DNA from: RBG-16-66-20 sp040752005
GTDB taxonomy: Bacteria > Pseudomonadota > Gammaproteobacteria > Burkholderiales > SG8-39
Reading direction: 5' to 3'
DNA: 64,000 bases
NCBI GenBank assembly: GCA_040752005.1
Contig: JBFMFX010000008.1
Coordinates: forward strand, 62,001 to 126,000
The position numbers and the translations under genes are program-made. Each line of letters opens with the position of its first letter. Positions within the stretch are counted from its first letter, which is position 1. Below the pieces are notes generated by a model, which saw only the letters and a program-made list of their open reading frames with translations, was not told where the DNA came from and made no database searches. This document shows, piece after piece, positions 35,938 through 48,150 of the stretch.

Positions 35938-36915
35938 CTATTCGAAGCGGATCCGCGGATCCACGAGCGTGTAGGAGAGGTCGGTGAGGATGAGGCCCGC
36001 GATGTAGAACACCGAGCCGATGAACACCATCGCGCGCACCACCGCGAAGTCCTGCGCCTGGATCGCGTCAATGGTGTAGCTGCCCAGGCCCGGGATGCCG
36101 AAGAACGACTCCATCAGCAGGCTGCCGAGAAAGAGCAGCGGGATGACGGCGACCACGCCGGTGAGGATCGGGATGAGCGCGTTTCTCAGCACGTGGCCGA
36201 ACAGTACCGCGGGCTCCGACAGGCCCTTGGCGCGCGCGGTGCGCACGTAGTCGCGCGCCATCTCTTCCAGAAAGAGGGTGCGGTACCAGCGGGTGTTCGC
36301 GCCGATGCCGGCGACGACGCCGATCACCACCGGCAGCACCAGGAACTTGAGCGCGTCCGGCCCCTCGGCGTACCCCGAGATCGGCACCAGCCGCCAGAGC
36401 TTGGAGAACACGTACTGCCCGCCGATGATGTAAAAGAGCGTCGAGACCGACATCATCGCGACGCACACCACCACGCCCCAGAAGTCGAGGTAGGTGGCGC
36501 GAAAGAAGGCGAGCAGCAGCGCGAACGTCACGCACACCGCGAGGCCGACGGCGAACACCGGCACCGCGAGCGCGAGGCTCGGCCACATGCGCGCGGCGAT
36601 CTCGCGGCCGATGTCGCGCCGGTCCTCCGAAAATCCGAAGTCGAAGACGAACAGGCGCAGCGACTTCTCGAAGAAGATCGTGCGCGTCGCCTTCTCCAGG
36701 CCGGGCGCGGCCTCGTTCCACAGCAGCGGCTTGTCGTAGCCGCGCTCGGCCTTCCACTTCTCGATCGCTTCCGGGGTGACGCGCTTGGCGCCCAGCTGCA
36801 TGCGCGCCATGTCGTCGGGCGAATTGACGACGAAGAACAGCGCGAAGGTGAGCAGGTTGACTCCGAGCAGGATCGGCACCGCGTAGAGCAGCCGCCGGAC
36901 GATGTAGGCGAGCAT
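35938..36915 (-). CDS. peptide ABC transporter permease (DppB/YejB-like)
   Basis: 325 residues. It begins MLAYIVRRLLYAVPILLGVN, the standard DppB opening, and contains the EAA loop DYVRTARAKGLSEPAVLFGH followed by LRNALIPILTG. Six membrane spans. Its ATG shares one base with the stop of the binding-protein gene (TGATG), so translation is coupled. Confidence 0.92.
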   Translation of the reverse strand: MLAYIVRRLLYAVPILLGVNLLTFALFFVVNSPDDMARMQLGAKRVTPEAIEKWKAERGYDKPLLWNEAAPGLEKATRTIFFEKSLRLFVFDFGFSEDRRDIGREIAARMWPSLALAVPVFAVGLAVCVTFALLLAFFRATYLDFWGVVVCVAMMSVSTLFYIIGGQYVFSKLWRLVPISGYAEGPDALKFLVLPVVIGVVAGIGANTRWYRTLFLEEMARDYVRTARAKGLSEPAVLFGHVLRNALIPILTGVVAVIPLLFLGSLLMESFFGIPGLGSYTIDAIQAQDFAVVRAMVFIGSVFYIAGLILTDLSYTLVDPRIRFE

Positions 36916-39017
36916 CAGGCGGCGCGCGGCGCCGGCCGCGCGGCGGCGCGCTCGCGGCGCCGGTAGAGGACGAACGCCGGGATCACCGAGGCGGCGAGCA
37001 GTGCGAGGGCCGCGGCGAGCGGCCAGAGCACCGGCCGGTTCCACTCGCGTCGCATTGCCTCGCGCTTTTGCGCGTCCACGCGCAGGTACTTGAGGGCGTT
37101 GCCCGACATCTCGTTCACCTTGGCGTTCGCCAGCCAGCCGTGAAAGAGCGCGAAGTTCTTCGGATGAAAGCCGCCGATCCAGGGCGCGTCGCGGCGGAAG
37201 ATCTCGACCATCCGGTCAATGATTCTCTGGCGCTCGGGCGAGTTGGGCATGTTGCGCATCTGCTCGAACAGCGCGTCGAATTCCGGGTTCGAGTAGTTGG
37301 CCGCGTTCTCGCCCTGCCTGAGCGCGCGGCTCTGCGGCCCGTGCAGCAGAAACATGAAGTTCTCCGGGTCGGGATAGTCGGCGATCCAGCCGATCATGAA
37401 GAGCTGGGTGTTGCCTTTCCTCAGCTTCTCCTGGAAGCGGTTCCAGTCGGTCTGGCGGGGCTCGAACTGGATCGAGAGCTTGGCGAACTGGCGCCGCCAC
37501 CAGTCGGTCACCGCCTTGTCGCCCGGCCCGCGCTGCACCGAGTCGAGCGCCAGCACCAGCGGCTCGCCGGTCTTCGCGTCGCGCCCGTCCGGGTAGCCGG
37601 CCTCGGCGAGAAGTCTCTTCGCCTCCTCGATCGGCCGGCGTTCGGCGCGCCCGTCCTTCCACACGTGCGTCAGCGGGTTGATGCTCTCGCGTCCCTCGCG
37701 GTAGCCGAAGATGCCCGGCGCGAGCGGACTGTGCGCCGGAACCCCGCGGCCGTTGGCGAAGATGGCGAGGTATTCCTCCCAGTCCACCGCGATCGCGAGC
37801 GCCTGCCGCAGCTTCCTCGCGCGCTCGGCCGCCTCGCCGCCCTGGGCGCCGCCGACCACCGGGTCGAGCCAGTTCGCGCCGAGGTAGTAGATGGCCGGCG
37901 CGATCGAGGTGTCCAGGCGCACGCCCTTCGCCTCCATCTCGGGCGAGAGCGTCGCCTCGCCTTCCAGCGTCACGCGCACCGTCTGGTCGAAGTTGTCGGA
38001 GCTGATGCCCGACATGTCGTAGTAGCCCTGCAGGAACTTGTTCCAGAGCGGAATGGACTCCTTTTCGCGCGTGTACACCGCCTTTTCGAGGAACGGCATG
38101 ATTTTCCCCGCGTCGGCGAGCAGTCCGCGCGCGGCATCGCCCGGCGCGCCCTCGGACGGATACGGCTCGCCGCGGAAGTTCGGGTTGCGCGCGAGCACCA
38201 TGCGCGCGTTCGGGTTGTTCTCGGCAAGCAGGAAAGGTCCGGTGCCGACCGGCCACCAGTCGAGCGTGAAGTTCTTCTCCGCCATGCCCGGCTGGGCGTA
38301 GAAGCGCTCGGCCTCCCACGGCACCGGCGCAAAAAACGGCATCGCCAGCCAGTAGACGAACTGCGGATAGCGGCCCTTGAGCGTCACGCGGAAGGTGCGC
38401 GCGTCCACGCGCTCGGCGCCCGCGAGGGGATAGCGCCGCAGATCGAGCCACTCGCCCGGCTTAGCCGCCTGCTTCAGGGTGTCGGCGTACTCGCGCAGGC
38501 CGACGATGTACTCGGCCATCAGGCCGAAGATCGGCGAATGCAGGTGCGGATGCGCAAGGCGCTTGATCTGATACACGTAGTCGTCGGCATCCAGTTCGCG
38601 CGTGCCGGCCGGAAGATCGTAGGGAGTGGCGAGCGCGCGGATGCGCGCGCGCTCGAGCCGGTGGTTTTCCTCGACGAACGCGGGATGCGGCTGATAGCGG
38701 ATGCCGGGCTTGAGGCGGATTTCGTAGACGGTGAAGCGGCCGCCCTCGACGGCGCGCGGCTGCGGCACTTCGGTGGCGGTGAGCGGTATCAGCTCGTAGG
38801 GGCGCTTGAGGTAGTGGTACTGCAGCGGCGGTTCGTACACCTGCCGCGTGAACACCGCCTCGTCGGAGGTGTAGGACTGCGCCGGATCGAGATGCTTCGG
38901 GCGCTCGGAGAAGACCGAATACAGGATCGGGCGGCCGCGCTCGGCGGCCGGATACGGATCGTTCCAGACCTCGCCGCAGCCTGCGACGAGCAGCGCAAGA
39001 AGCAGGGCCGCGCGCAT
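36915..39017 (-). CDS. peptide ABC transporter substrate-binding lipoprotein (SBP family 5)
   Basis: 700 residues. Signal with lipobox MRAALLLALLVAGC; the family-5 entry motif SERPKHLDPAQSYTSDEAVF and later features of DppA/OppA proteins (FTLDWWPVGTGPFLLAENNP, FDALFEQMRNMPNSPERQRI). Unusually, a C-terminal transmembrane helix (PVLWPLAAALALLAASVIP) and basic end follow, so the protein may be doubly membrane-attached. ATG 39017 lies 7 nt after a TATACT box that overlaps the fabI promoter on the other strand. First gene of the transporter operon. Confidence 0.88.
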   Translation of the reverse strand: MRAALLLALLVAGCGEVWNDPYPAAERGRPILYSVFSERPKHLDPAQSYTSDEAVFTRQVYEPPLQYHYLKRPYELIPLTATEVPQPRAVEGGRFTVYEIRLKPGIRYQPHPAFVEENHRLERARIRALATPYDLPAGTRELDADDYVYQIKRLAHPHLHSPIFGLMAEYIVGLREYADTLKQAAKPGEWLDLRRYPLAGAERVDARTFRVTLKGRYPQFVYWLAMPFFAPVPWEAERFYAQPGMAEKNFTLDWWPVGTGPFLLAENNPNARMVLARNPNFRGEPYPSEGAPGDAARGLLADAGKIMPFLEKAVYTREKESIPLWNKFLQGYYDMSGISSDNFDQTVRVTLEGEATLSPEMEAKGVRLDTSIAPAIYYLGANWLDPVVGGAQGGEAAERARKLRQALAIAVDWEEYLAIFANGRGVPAHSPLAPGIFGYREGRESINPLTHVWKDGRAERRPIEEAKRLLAEAGYPDGRDAKTGEPLVLALDSVQRGPGDKAVTDWWRRQFAKLSIQFEPRQTDWNRFQEKLRKGNTQLFMIGWIADYPDPENFMFLLHGPQSRALRQGENAANYSNPEFDALFEQMRNMPNSPERQRIIDRMVEIFRRDAPWIGGFHPKNFALFHGWLANAKVNEMSGNALKYLRVDAQKREAMRREWNRPVLWPLAAALALLAASVIPAFVLYRRRERAAARPAPRAA

Positions 39018-39024
39018 GCGCGAA

Positions 39025-39032
39025 AGTATAAT
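39025..39032. promoter_or_regulatory. bidirectional -10 shared by the peptide transporter operon and fabI
   Basis: AGTATAAT reads TATAAT forward (39027-39032), 6 nt before the fabI ATG at 39039, and TATACT in reverse (39025-39030), 7 nt before the binding-protein ATG at 39017. The whole intergenic gap is 21 bp, so each -35 region must lie inside the opposing gene and both mRNAs would be leaderless. Confidence 0.65.
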
Positions 39033-39038
39033 GCGCCG

Positions 39039-39824
39039 ATGCCGATGCTCAGCGGAAAGAAACTCCTCATCACCGGCGTGCTCAGCAATCGCTCGATCGC
39101 CTGGGGCATCGCGCAGGCGGCGAAACGCGAGGGCGCGCAGCTCGCCTTCACCTATGCCGGCGAGCGCGTGCGCGAGCGCGTCGAGGCCCTGGCCGGCGAA
39201 CTCGGCGCGGACGTCGTGCTGCCGTGCGACGTGACGAGCGACGCGCAGATCGAAGCGCTCGCGCCGGCGCTCGCCGAGCGCTGGGGAGCGCTCGACGGTT
39301 TCGTGCACGCGATCGCCTTCGCGAGCCGCGAGGCGATCTCGGGCGAGCTGCTCGACGGCTTGTCGCGCGAGGCGTTCCGCGAGGCGCATGACATTTCCGC
39401 CTACAGCTTTCCGGCGCTCGCCAAGGCGCTCCTGCCGCTGATGCAGGGCCGGCGCGCGGCGCTGCTCACCCTCACTTACCTCGGCGCGGTGCGCGTGGTG
39501 CCGCACTACAACACCATGGGCCTTGCCAAGGCGAGCCTGGAGTCCTCGGTGCGCTACCTCGCCGCCAACCTCGGTCCGCAGGGCATCCGGGTGAACGCGA
39601 TTTCGGCCGGGCCGATCAGGACGCTCGCCGCCGCCGGCATCGCCGGTTTCGGCAAGATCCTCAAGTTCGTGGAAGAAAACGCGCCGTTGCGGCGCAACGT
39701 CACGATCGAGGACGTGGGCAACGCGGCCGCGTTCCTGCTCTCGGACCTCGCCGCGGGCATCACCGGCGAGGTGCTGTACGTGGACGCGGGCTTTTCCCGC
39801 GTCGTGGGCGGCATCGGCGCGTGA
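39039..39824 (+). CDS. fabI: enoyl-[acyl-carrier-protein] reductase (NADH)
   Basis: 261 residues of the short-chain dehydrogenase fold. N-terminal GKKLLITGVLSNRSIAWGIA is the FabI cofactor-binding signature; the active-site YxxxxxxK is in HYNTMGLAKASLE. It catalyses the last step of each fatty-acid elongation cycle and is the triclosan target. ATG 39039 sits 6 nt after a consensus TATAAT. It converges on ppiD with a 7-bp gap. Confidence 0.95.
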   Translation: MPMLSGKKLLITGVLSNRSIAWGIAQAAKREGAQLAFTYAGERVRERVEALAGELGADVVLPCDVTSDAQIEALAPALAERWGALDGFVHAIAFASREAISGELLDGLSREAFREAHDISAYSFPALAKALLPLMQGRRAALLTLTYLGAVRVVPHYNTMGLAKASLESSVRYLAANLGPQGIRVNAISAGPIRTLAAAGIAGFGKILKFVEENAPLRRNVTIEDVGNAAAFLLSDLAAGITGEVLYVDAGFSRVVGGIGA

Positions 39825-39831
39825 AGCGCCG

Positions 39832-41697
39832 CTACTGCTTCTTTTCCAGCGCCGCGGCCCGGACCTCGATTCTCGCCTTCTCGCGCAGGCTCGCGAGCCA
39901 GGCCTGCACCTCGGCCGAGCCCGCTTCGCGCTCGATGCGCTCCAGCTCCGCCGCCTTCTGCGCATCCGGCAGCGGCTCCGGCGCGAGCACCTTCTGGATG
40001 CGCAGGATCGCGTAGCCGCGTTCGCCGCGGTCCACGCCGACGTACGCCGGCAGCTTCGAGACGTCGGCCGCCATCACCTTCGCGAGCGCGTCCCTGCCGA
40101 GGCCGGCCGGCGAGCGGCGCGAGACGACGAGCGCCGCGCCCCACTTGACGCCCGGATCGGTTCCCGCCTTCAGGCTCTCCAGTTTCGCCTGCGCCTCCTT
40201 GCGAGCGAGCGCCGCCGCCTCCTGCCGCCGCACGCGCCGCTCGACCTCCTCGCGCACCTCTTCGAACTTCTTCTGCACCGCCGGCTGGTGCTCGACGACG
40301 CGCGCGGCAACGAGCGTCCCGGGCGCGACCTCGACGGCATCGGTGTTGCGCCGGTGCTGGATGGCGTCGGCCGAAAACAGCGCCGCCAGCACCTTCGGAT
40401 GGCCGAGCGGCCCGTCCGCGGGCGCGCCCTGCGCGATCCAGCCGCTCGTCTGGACCTTCAACCCGAATCGCTCGGCGGCGGGCTTGAGGCTGTCGGACTG
40501 CTCGTACACCAGGTTGTTGAACGCGTCGGCGGACTCGGCGAAGCGCCGACCGGCCTTCTGCTTCGCGATCTCGGCGCGCAGCTCCTCGCGCACCTCTTCG
40601 AAGGTGCGCGTCTTGCCCGGCTGCACCGCCTCGAGCCGGATGATGTGCCAGCCGAATTCGGAGGGTACCGGTCCGGCGATCTCGCCGGGTTTCATCGCAA
40701 ACACCGCGTTGGCGAATTCCTGCACGACGTCGCCGGGGCCGAAGAAGCCGAGGTCGCCGCCCTTGGCCGCCGAGCCGGAGTCCTGCGAATGCTTCTTCGC
40801 CAGCTCGGCGAAGCGCTGCGGGTTCTTGCGCGCCTCGACCGCGATTTTCTCGGCCTCCTCCTTCGTCTTGAGCAGGATGTGGCTCGCGCGCCTCTGCTCC
40901 GGCAGGCCGAGCTTTCCGGTCGCAAGGCGCTCCTCGTAGGCTTTCCGCAGCTCCTGCTCGTCCACCTTTTCGGCGCCTGCCAGCTCCTCCACCGACAGCA
41001 CGACGTACTCGGCGCGCACGCGCTCCGGAACGCGGAACTCGGCGGTGTTCGCCTCGTACCAGGCTCTGAGGGCCGCCTCGTCCGGCTTGACCTGCGGTTC
41101 GTAATCGGACGCGGCGAAGAATGCCTCGCTCACCTCGCGGCGCTCGCCCTCAAGCGCCAGCAGCCGCGCCGCGACCGTGCGCGGCTGGATCGCCGTACCG
41201 GCGACCGCCGCGATCAGCCGCGAGGCGGGCACGCGCACGCGCAGCGTCTCGACGTTGTACTCGTCGGAGATGCCGCGCGCGCGCAGGTACGCCGCGTAGC
41301 GCTCGGGCGAGAACTTGCCGTCCACCTGGAACTCCGGCATGCGCGTGATCTCGGCGATCGCCGTCTCGCGCGGCAGCACCATCCACGCCCGCGCCACCTC
41401 GCGCGTGATCAGGCGCTCGGTGATCAGGCCTTCCAGCACCTGGCGGCGGAATTCCGGCGTGTCCACGCTCGCCGGATCGAAGTCGCGCCCGAACATCTGC
41501 CGCAGCCGATCCATTCTCTCGCGCAGCGCCTCCTCCAGCTCGCGCCGCGTGATCGTGTCGCCGTCCACACTCGCCACCTCGTCGCGCCCGCCGACTGCCC
41601 GCGTGTAGGCCTCCAGCCCGAAGAACGCGAACGGAATGACGATCAGCACCAGCAAGACTTGCAGCAGGCGCTTGTGCTTGGCGACGAAATCGAACAT
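39832..41697 (-). CDS. ppiD: periplasmic folding chaperone PpiD (SurA-N/parvulin)
   Basis: 621 residues. One N-terminal membrane anchor (LLQVLLVLIVIPFAFFGLEA), a SurA-like chaperone domain, a parvulin domain (RRASHILLKTKEEAEKIAVE ... GDLGFFGPGDVVQEF) and a second degenerate peptidyl-prolyl isomerase region. It helps outer-membrane proteins fold at the Sec exit. The order clpP-clpX-lon-hupB-ppiD matches E. coli except for two tRNA genes inserted before ppiD. ATG 41697 is 22 nt after the tRNA-Asp 3' end, so it may be released from a tRNA co-transcript. Confidence 0.92.
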   Translation of the reverse strand: MFDFVAKHKRLLQVLLVLIVIPFAFFGLEAYTRAVGGRDEVASVDGDTITRRELEEALRERMDRLRQMFGRDFDPASVDTPEFRRQVLEGLITERLITREVARAWMVLPRETAIAEITRMPEFQVDGKFSPERYAAYLRARGISDEYNVETLRVRVPASRLIAAVAGTAIQPRTVAARLLALEGERREVSEAFFAASDYEPQVKPDEAALRAWYEANTAEFRVPERVRAEYVVLSVEELAGAEKVDEQELRKAYEERLATGKLGLPEQRRASHILLKTKEEAEKIAVEARKNPQRFAELAKKHSQDSGSAAKGGDLGFFGPGDVVQEFANAVFAMKPGEIAGPVPSEFGWHIIRLEAVQPGKTRTFEEVREELRAEIAKQKAGRRFAESADAFNNLVYEQSDSLKPAAERFGLKVQTSGWIAQGAPADGPLGHPKVLAALFSADAIQHRRNTDAVEVAPGTLVAARVVEHQPAVQKKFEEVREEVERRVRRQEAAALARKEAQAKLESLKAGTDPGVKWGAALVVSRRSPAGLGRDALAKVMAADVSKLPAYVGVDRGERGYAILRIQKVLAPEPLPDAQKAAELERIEREAGSAEVQAWLASLREKARIEVRAAALEKKQ

Positions 41698-41719
41698 GGA
41701 GGCGGAAAAAGAAAGGGAT

Positions 41720-41796
41720 TGGCGGAGCGGACGGGACTCGAACCCGCGACCCCCGGCGTGACAGGCCGGTATTCTAACCGACTGAACTACCGCTCC
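41720..41796 (-). tRNA. tRNA-Asp (GTC)
   Basis: A 77-nt cloverleaf on the minus strand: acceptor GGAGCGG pairing with CCGCTCC, D-loop GTTCAGTCGGTTAGAAT, anticodon loop CTGTCAC giving GTC, T-loop GGTTCGAGTC, and an encoded CCA end. Ten bases separate it from tRNA-Val. Confidence 0.97.
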
Positions 41797-41806
41797 GTAC
41801 GTGCCC

Positions 41807-41881
41807 TGGTGGGTGCTGCAGGGGTCGAACCTGCGACTTCTGCCTTGTAAGGGCAGCGCTCTACCGCTGAGCTAAGCACCC
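41807..41881 (-). tRNA. tRNA-Val (TAC)
   Basis: A 75-nt cloverleaf on the minus strand: acceptor GGGTGCT/AGCACCC, anticodon loop CTTACAA giving TAC, T-loop GGTTCGACC and an encoded CCA. It lies between hupB and tRNA-Asp, all on the same strand. Confidence 0.97.
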
Positions 41882-41916
41882 CCGCCGCGAGCGCAAGCCC
41901 GCTCGCAAAAGGGCCG

Positions 41917-42189
41917 CTAGTTTATCGCTTCCTTGAGGCCCTTGCCAGCGCGAAACCGCGGCACGCGCGTGGCGGCGATGGCGAGCGGCTCGCCCGAGCG
42001 CGGATTGCGCCCGGTGCGCGCCTTTCGTTCGGCGACGTAGAACGTGCCGAAGCCGGCCAGCGTCACGTCGGCGCCCTGCTTGAGGCTCGTCTTCACGGCG
42101 GCGATGAGCGCGTCCACCGCGCGCTCGGCCGCCGAGCGCGAGATATCGGCGGAACGCGCGATGTGCTCGACGAGATCGGCCTTGTTCAT
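41917..42189 (-). CDS. hupB: DNA-binding protein HU-beta
   Basis: 90 residues, the standard HU length: MNKADLVEHIARSADISRSA, the FGTFYVAERKARTGRNPRSG beta-arm segment, and RVPRFRAGKGLKEAIN at the C-terminus. A dimeric nucleoid protein that bends DNA. It lies 12 bp after lon on the same strand, as in E. coli. Confidence 0.95.
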   Translation of the reverse strand: MNKADLVEHIARSADISRSAAERAVDALIAAVKTSLKQGADVTLAGFGTFYVAERKARTGRNPRSGEPLAIAATRVPRFRAGKGLKEAIN

Positions 42190-42201
42190 GGCCGCTTCGC
42201 G

Positions 42202-44634
<2,433 letters not shown>

Positions 44635-44682
44635 TGTGGAGGCCTCTAAAGCCGTAGGACGCTCCCCGAAGTTAGGGGTTCC

Positions 44683-44704
44683 CCGGCAAAAAATCAATTG
44701 CCGG
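44683..44704. repeat. 7-bp hairpin between clpX and lon
   Basis: CCGGCAA (44683-44689) and TTGCCGG (44698-44704) with an 8-nt loop, placed immediately after the clpX stop codon. No T-tract follows, so it may be an mRNA-processing or attenuation element rather than a full terminator between clpX and lon. Confidence 0.4.
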
Positions 44705-45979
<1,275 letters not shown>

Positions 45980-46615
45980 CTAGACCGACTCCCGCGAAAC
46001 CAGAACCTTGTCCACCAGCCCGTACTTTACCGCTTCTTCGGCTCCCATGAAAAAATCGCGGTCGGTGTCGCGCTGGATGACCTCCAGCGGCTGGCCGGTG
46101 TGCCGGGCGAGGATCTCGTTCAGGCGCTGGCGCAGGTACAGGATCTCGCGCGCGTGGATCTCCACGTCCGAGGCCTGGCCGGAGAACCCGCCCATCGGCT
46201 GGTGGATCATCACCCGCGAGTTGGGCAGCATGAACCGCTTGCCCTTGTCGCCGGCGGCGAGCAGCAGCGCCCCCATGCTCGCCGCCTGGCCGATGCACAA
46301 GGTCGAGACGTCGGGCTTGATGAACTGCATGGTGTCGTAGATCGCGAGCCCCGCCGACACCGAGCCGCCGGGCGAGTTGATGTAGAAGAAGATGTCCTTG
46401 TCCGGGTTTTCCGACTCGAGGAACAGCAGTTGCGCCACGATCAGGTTCGCGCTCACCTCGCTCACCGGACCGACGAGGAACACCACCCGCTCCTTGAGCA
46501 GGCGCGAGTAGATGTCGTAGGCGCGCTCGCCGCGCCCCGACTGCTCGATGACCATCGGGATCAGCCCCAGGTCGCGGGGCTCCGGCATTGTTGACATCGC
46601 GCTCAGGCCTTTCAT
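45980..46615 (-). CDS. clpP: ATP-dependent Clp protease proteolytic subunit ClpP
   Basis: 211 residues. Catalytic serine in GQAASMGALLLAAG, histidine in RVMIHQPMGG, and the aspartate in QRDTDRDFFM. ATG 46615 overlaps the tig stop as ATGA, which favours this start; MSTMPEP at 46597 is an alternative. It assembles into the tetradecameric protease chamber with ClpX. Confidence 0.94.
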   Translation of the reverse strand: MKGLSAMSTMPEPRDLGLIPMVIEQSGRGERAYDIYSRLLKERVVFLVGPVSEVSANLIVAQLLFLESENPDKDIFFYINSPGGSVSAGLAIYDTMQFIKPDVSTLCIGQAASMGALLLAAGDKGKRFMLPNSRVMIHQPMGGFSGQASDVEIHAREILYLRQRLNEILARHTGQPLEVIQRDTDRDFFMGAEEAVKYGLVDKVLVSRESV

Positions 46616-47913
46616 GCGTCCGCGCCCATCAGTTCCTCGAAGGTTACCTCTTTTTCCGCCACTTTCGCCCGCGCCAGCACCCAGTTGACGACGTTGCCTT
46701 CCAGCGCGAGGCTTTCCATCTCCGACAGCCGCTGCGGCTGCATGTAAAACCACTTTACCACCTCGGCCGGGTTCTCGTAGGCCTCGGCCTCCGCCTCGAT
46801 CAGCGCGCGCACCTCGGCCGGCTTCGGCTTCAGGTTCTCGGCGCGCGCCACCTCGGCGATGATCAACCCGAGCGCCACCCTGCGGCGCGCCGCTGCCTCG
46901 AACGCCTGCGGGTCGAGCGGCAGGGTCTCCAGCTTGATCCCCTTCGCCTTCAGGTCCGCGGCCGCGGCCTCGACCAGCCGCTGCAGCTCCATGCCCACCA
47001 GAGCCTTCGGCAGCTCGAGCGGCGTGCGATCGATCAACGCCTGCAGCGCCTGCTGCTTGAGACGGGCGGCGATGCGCTTTTTCACCTCGCGCTCGACGTT
47101 GGCGCGGATCTCGGCGCGCATCCGGGCAAGGTCGCCGTCGGCGACGCCGAGCTGCCTGGCGAAGTCGGCGTCCACCTCGGGCAGCACCGGCGCCTCGACC
47201 CGGACCATCCTCAGCTCGTAGCGCGCCGTCTTCCCCGCCACGTCCTTGCCGTGGTAGTCGTCCGGGAACTTCACGTCGAACGTGCGCGTCTCGCCGGGAG
47301 CCATGCCGCGCGCCGCCTCCTCGAATTCGGGCAGCAGGCGCTTTTCACCGAGGATCGTCACGAATCCGGTCATCGAACCGCCCTCGAACGGCTGGCCGTC
47401 CATGCGGCCGTCGAAGTCGAGCGTCACCCGGTCGCCGTCGGTCGCCGGGCGCGACACCGCCTCGTAGCGCACACGCTGCCGGCGCAGGATCTCGATGGTC
47501 TTGTCCACGGCCGCCTCGTCCACCGCGAACACCGGCCGCTCGATCACGACGCCGGAGAGGTCACCCACCTTCACTTCCGGAAACACCTCGAAGGTGGCGC
47601 TGAACTCCAGCCGGTCGGCCGCACCCTCCTTCTTCTCGATGCGCGGCAAGCCGGCGACGCGCAGGTTTGCCTCGCGCACCATCTCGCTGAAGGCCTTCTC
47701 CACCGCGTCGCCGATGACCTCGTTCCGGACCTGCGGCCCGTACTGCTGCGCGACCAGCTTGAGTGGCACTCTCCCGGGCCGGAAGCCGGGCATCTTCACG
47801 TTGCGCGCGAGCTTCTTCAGGCGCTCCTCGACCTGCCGGTCGACCTCGGCCGCCGGCAGCGACATTGACAGGCGCCGCTCAAGCGCGCCGAGCGTTTCCA
47901 CGTTGACCGCCAT
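46612..47913 (-). CDS. tig: trigger factor (ribosome-bound chaperone)
   Basis: 433 residues. The ribosome-binding signature is in the N-terminal domain (FRPGRVPLKLVAQQYG), followed by the FKBP-type isomerase domain (GDRVTLDFDGRMDGQPFEGG) and the helical C-terminal domain. It receives nascent chains at the exit tunnel. First gene of tig-clpP-clpX-lon-hupB; tRNA-Leu lies upstream on the same strand. Confidence 0.95.
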   Translation of the reverse strand: MAVNVETLGALERRLSMSLPAAEVDRQVEERLKKLARNVKMPGFRPGRVPLKLVAQQYGPQVRNEVIGDAVEKAFSEMVREANLRVAGLPRIEKKEGAADRLEFSATFEVFPEVKVGDLSGVVIERPVFAVDEAAVDKTIEILRRQRVRYEAVSRPATDGDRVTLDFDGRMDGQPFEGGSMTGFVTILGEKRLLPEFEEAARGMAPGETRTFDVKFPDDYHGKDVAGKTARYELRMVRVEAPVLPEVDADFARQLGVADGDLARMRAEIRANVEREVKKRIAARLKQQALQALIDRTPLELPKALVGMELQRLVEAAAADLKAKGIKLETLPLDPQAFEAAARRRVALGLIIAEVARAENLKPKPAEVRALIEAEAEAYENPAEVVKWFYMQPQRLSEMESLALEGNVVNWVLARAKVAEKEVTFEELMGADA

Positions 47914-47969
47914 TGCCTGATTTGCTCCGAAACAGGAAGCCCGCCTGCCTCAGCCGGGCCGGTTGCGGG

Positions 47970-48051
47970 TGCGAAGGGTGGGAGTCGAACCCACACGCCT
48001 CGCGGCGCTGGAACCTAAATCCAGTGCGTCTGCCAGTTCCGCCACCTTCGC
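47970..48051 (-). tRNA. tRNA-Leu (TAG)
   Basis: A class II tRNA with a long variable arm: acceptor GCGAAGG/CCTTCGC, anticodon stem CTGGA/TCCAG around TTTAGGT (anticodon TAG), and T-loop GGTTCGACTC. The 3' end continues ACCC, so CCA is not encoded, unlike in the tRNA-Asp and tRNA-Val genes of this window. Confidence 0.95.
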
Positions 48052-48081
48052 GCGCGTGAAGCAGAAGCCCTCAGAGCGCAC

Positions 48082-48088
48082 TATTATA
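48082..48088. promoter_or_regulatory. divergent -10 region of tRNA-Leu and hpnC
   Basis: On the minus strand TATAAT (48083-48088) lies about 31 nt before the tRNA-Leu 5' end; on the plus strand the overlapping TATTAT (48082-48087) points to hpnC. Good position for a tRNA promoter; the forward box is less certain. Confidence 0.5.
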
Positions 48089-48150
48089 CGTCGGAACGCG
48101 GCTCTCCCCTGCGGCAAGCAGCCGGATTTTCCTTGCGAATCAGCCTTTCC

